Of a DNA stretch of 64,000 nucleotides, positions 61,248-64,000 are shown in pieces (position 1 is the first letter of the stretch; the number at the start of each line of letters is the position of its first letter). This DNA comes from Wolbachia endosymbiont (group B) of Germaria angustata. GTDB lineage: Bacteria; Pseudomonadota; Alphaproteobacteria; Rickettsiales; Anaplasmataceae. Both the position numbers and the translations under genes were made by a program. Location of the stretch: NCBI RefSeq assembly GCF_964026725.1, contig NZ_OZ034691.1:124001-188000 (forward strand). Direction: 5' to 3'. The notes under the pieces were generated by a model. That model saw nothing but the letters and a program-made list of their open reading frames with translations, was not told the DNA's origin and did not search any database.

Positions 61248-62036
61248 ATGCACTTGTTTTGCTTTGGTTACGGATATGTAGCTAAATTTCTATCGAAAAA
61301 ATTGCTAAATTTAGGCTGGAAAGTTAACGGTACATCAAGAAATAAAGATATACAACTTTTTGATTATGAAAAGGTTGATCAAGATCTGCTTAAAAGTGTA
61401 ACACATGTTTTAGTTTCTATTCCTCCAGACGGCGATGATGTTATGGAGAGATACGGTCATTGTCTGGAGAATATTAAATGGCTTGGTTATCTGTCTGCAA
61501 CTAATGTTTATGGTGACCACTGTGGTAATTGGGTGAATGAGGAATCTGAAACAAAGCCTATAGAAATTAGAGGAGAAAAGCGCCTTGAGTCTGAAAAGAA
61601 GTGGCTAAGTAGCAAATTGCCTGTACATATTTTTCGTTTGGCTGGGATATATGGTCCTGGTAGAAATGCGCTAATTGACCTGCAGCTTGGCAAAGCAAGA
61701 AATGTGAAAAAAATTTTTTCTCGTGTTCATGTTGAAGATATATCGAATATTTTATTTTCTTCCATGCAAAATATAAAGCCTTATGAGATATACAATTGTG
61801 CAGATGATTTACCTGCTACGCAATCTGAAGTGGTCACGTATGCAGCCGAGCTTCTCAATATTAGCCCTCCAGAGCCAGTTGAGATTTCTTCCGTACCAAA
61901 TTACGCACGGGGTTTTTATTTAGGGTCAAAAAAAGTAAGCAATACTAAAATTAAAAAAGATCTTGGTGTCTCTCTAGTTTATCCTAACTATAAGGTAGGG
62001 TTAAAGAGCTTACATACTGAAATCACATTGGAATGA
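61248..62036 (+). CDS. NAD-dependent epimerase/dehydratase family protein, 262 aa
   Basis: Extended SDR (YeeZ-like) with FGYGYVAKFLSKKL as the nucleotide-binding loop and YLSATNVYGDHCGNWV carrying the active-site tyrosine. FRLAGIYGPGRNALIDL gives the substrate region. The role is unknown, but the family acts on nucleotide sugars or related substrates. It forms a two-gene unit with the hydrolase. Confidence 0.82.
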   Translation: MHLFCFGYGYVAKFLSKKLLNLGWKVNGTSRNKDIQLFDYEKVDQDLLKSVTHVLVSIPPDGDDVMERYGHCLENIKWLGYLSATNVYGDHCGNWVNEESETKPIEIRGEKRLESEKKWLSSKLPVHIFRLAGIYGPGRNALIDLQLGKARNVKKIFSRVHVEDISNILFSSMQNIKPYEIYNCADDLPATQSEVVTYAAELLNISPPEPVEISSVPNYARGFYLGSKKVSNTKIKKDLGVSLVYPNYKVGLKSLHTEITLE

Positions 62037-62039
62037 TTG

Positions 62040-62250
62040 TATCCGTTTAGCAGAGTGATAAAATAAGATAGACGAGAAAACTAGTTTGTGACATTGGCGT
62101 CCAGTTGAATTTACATGGATTCCAGTGTCAGCTACTCGAATGACATCTTCAATGTTCTGTACAGCTGTGCATCACGCACTGAGATGACATTATGGAAGCT
62201 GTGATGACAAGAAAAGAAACACTGGTTTCACATGCATCTGTTTCAGTGAT
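62040..62250. repeat. MITE-like element, degenerate inverted copy
   Basis: TATCCGTTTAGCAGAGTG at left and AAGAAACACTGGTTTCACAT then a degraded end near 62250 match the family in inverse orientation. Confidence 0.65.
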
Positions 62251-62294
62251 GTAATTTCGACGTTATTCCATTTGCAACCATCAGGGTTTTTTGA

Positions 62295-64000
62295 CTATAG
62301 ACCTAACAATTCTTTTCTAATTTCTTCTTTAATTGTATCAATAATCTTTTGATCAAGTTTATTTATTAAGGAATCATCAATACCTGTGATGTCATCTGGA
62401 TTTTGTATCATTTTTTCAATAGCATCATCTATTTTTTTTACTCTTCCTTTATTAAGTTTATCAAATATAGGTTTAATCTTCACATAACCAGGAGCACCTT
62501 TACTGTAACTTTTGGTGCTTTTGTTAATGCAACCGCCAGCACCGTATTTTTTATTCACATAGTTTTTATTACATTTTTTTACATTTTCATACCCAATCTC
62601 ACCATTTCTTATGTATGCTATTTTATTATCCTCTTCAGAGTTTAGCTTATCTCCTCTTGTAACTTTTTCTTCTAATTTTAAACTTTCTTCATGAATTATT
62701 GTCTCTTTATAATCTATTTTTCCATAGGTTCTGTATGTAAAACCACCTGCAACAGTAATTAAATCTTTACAAATTATTTCTGAAGGGTCTTTGCACATTT
62801 TTATTAAAGTTGGTCCCCCATCTTTGTTAGATTTATAATCTTCTTGCCCACCACCACCTTCTGTTACTTTTACTTTAATGTAGGGATAATCGGGGTTGAT
62901 TTTTAGTTTAGCTTTAATGTAATCACCTGGCCTTCCTTGCTTGCTTACAGTAGACCGAGCTTTACCAATTATATGACCAGCTTCACCACCTCCCCATGCT
63001 TCTATTTCAACGTAATCGTACATTGACAGATCATCTGTATAGCCATCTCCAAGCTCATAAAGTTTTTGATCCCTGTCTTCAATAATCTGCTTCTTATGTT
63101 TCAATTGTGTTACTATTATTTCACGCAATCTCTTTTTTAAACCGTCTAAATCGAACCTGCATAATTTATCAGCGAAAAAGACTTCTGTTCTATTTGCTTT
63201 AACTGGATTATCTAATTTCGTTACAACGCCATTTCCATCTTGTGAAACTCTTAAGTAAAATGGCTTATTATCCTTGTTCACATACTGTGTTGAGCGACTA
63301 CACACTCCATCAAAGCAGAGGCAACAATCATCACCATGATTACAGTTTTTTTCTTCATACTTTCCATCTGTTAACTCATATACTATTTTGCATTTGTCAC
63401 AATTTTGTTTTGTATCTACCTCTTTATCCTCTTTTGCCATGCAGTTATCTCTAGACTTATTTTCAGCAGGAATGGAAATATATCCTTTTTTATTAAATAT
63501 TATTTCATTCAGTGCATCTTGTGGCTTTGCTAAAACCTCAATTGTTTTGTTACAGGGAAAATAATAAAGCTGATTAGACTCCTTTGAATAAACAGTATTG
63601 TATTTATTGTATCTTGCCCCCATTGATTTTAGCGATATTAGCTTACTTTCTTTTTCAAGAACGAATTCCTCCGGTTCTGGCTGCCAACCAGAAAGGCATA
63701 GCATTTTACTTTTAGGATTTTCTTTATACTTTACTTCTATTTTGGGATATCCTGAGCCATCTAGTTTGCACTTACCATTCTGAAGCTCTTTACATTCTGT
63801 TTCAATATCGGGAACATATCCATATTTTTCTAGAACTTCAAATTGCGAGTTATTTTTTAATATACCTTCTATTATGTTATCGATATCGCTTTTTATGTTA
63901 CCGGTACCAGCTGTTTTTTCTACTATTGCCGGCTTTACTACTTTTAAAGGTAGATGACCAATATATGTAGGAGAATTCGCATTAACATAAAAAGTACAGA
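62295..64000 (-). CDS. Cysteine- and glycine-rich protein, 5' end beyond window
   Basis: The frame stays open from 62295 to the right edge (at least 568 residues), so ATG 63704 is not the real start. Cysteines cluster around NCDKCK and DDCCLCFDGVC. Glycine-rich segments WGGGEAGHIIG, VTEGGGGQED and KKYGAGGCIN resemble beta-rich glycine domains of surface or tail proteins. The C-terminus is charged and helical. No family is recognised. A secreted or type IV secretion-associated role is possible but unproven. Confidence 0.65.
   Translation of the reverse strand, partial: CTFYVNANSPTYIGHLPLKVVKPAIVEKTAGTGNIKSDIDNIIEGILKNNSQFEVLEKYGYVPDIETECKELQNGKCKLDGSGYPKIEVKYKENPKSKMLCLSGWQPEPEEFVLEKESKLISLKSMGARYNKYNTVYSKESNQLYYFPCNKTIEVLAKPQDALNEIIFNKKGYISIPAENKSRDNCMAKEDKEVDTKQNCDKCKIVYELTDGKYEEKNCNHGDDCCLCFDGVCSRSTQYVNKDNKPFYLRVSQDGNGVVTKLDNPVKANRTEVFFADKLCRFDLDGLKKRLREIIVTQLKHKKQIIEDRDQKLYELGDGYTDDLSMYDYVEIEAWGGGEAGHIIGKARSTVSKQGRPGDYIKAKLKINPDYPYIKVKVTEGGGGQEDYKSNKDGGPTLIKMCKDPSEIICKDLITVAGGFTYRTYGKIDYKETIIHEESLKLEEKVTRGDKLNSEEDNKIAYIRNGEIGYENVKKCNKNYVNKKYGAGGCINKSTKSYSKGAPGYVKIKPIFDKLNKGRVKKIDDAIEKMIQNPDDITGIDDSLINKLDQKIIDTIKEEIRKELLGL

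Overview
The window is AT-rich bacterial DNA that reads as a Wolbachia (Rickettsiales, Alphaproteobacteria) chromosome. The evidence is the low GC, isolated housekeeping genes in short operons, many palindromic repeats and small transposon-like elements (some inside genes), ankyrin-repeat and Rickettsiales-type hypothetical genes, gene-transfer-agent remnants, and a CADD-folate operon. The strain was not identified.

Layout. 1-11 kb: a 3' end that looks like hisS, then surE, two hypotheticals, a tandem pair of APC amino-acid permeases, asd, purK, apaG, an iron-type ABC permease and trhO. 11-16 kb: an accessory island with a truncated RelE, a frameshifted hypothetical, a DnaB-like 3' fragment, an orphan IS200/IS605-type structured RNA segment, and two near-duplicate RelB/RelE-like modules. 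Each module is divergent from a tiny protein with two CX3C motifs. 16-26 kb: a GTA-type gene, a large porin, a class 3 lipase under a perfect consensus promoter, a PolB-type exonuclease, era, rnd, trxA, three tRNAs (counting tRNA-Ser at 15.7 kb) and a third twin-CX3C gene. 26-30 kb: an alpha/beta hydrolase broken at a poly-A run, then the folate operon CADD-folB-folKP-folA. 30.8-35.9 kb: a 4.4-kb segment (cutA, tRNA-Gln, dapE, a glycerol-1-phosphate-dehydrogenase-like gene) bounded by near-identical inverted repeats of about 325 bp. 36-45 kb: purB, rpsF-rpsR-rplI with an abnormally long S6, dnaE, an LD-carboxypeptidase and lipB. 45-51 kb: an IS110 element, a phage/GTA portal gene, and an ankyrin gene split by a group II intron. 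51-64 kb: an AsmA-like gene, murJ, tRNA-His, mnmG, pepP, small hydrolase and epimerase genes, and a cysteine- and glycine-rich gene that runs off the window.

Shared themes. asd, dapE, LD-carboxypeptidase and murJ fit a retained DAP/lipid II pathway. purK and purB are purine synthesis genes, and CADD, folB, folKP and folA form a compact folate unit. Palindromic elements lie inside four open coding regions (mnmG, pepP, the LD-carboxypeptidase and the G1P-dehydrogenase-like gene) without breaking the frame, and one supplies the stop codon of folA.

The most unusual signal is the set of three small genes (13981, 15026, 25136). Their only common feature is CX3C-X11-14-CX3C, the spacing of mitochondrial small Tim chaperones. 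All three follow related inverted-repeat operators, and two are paired with mosaic toxin-antitoxin modules.
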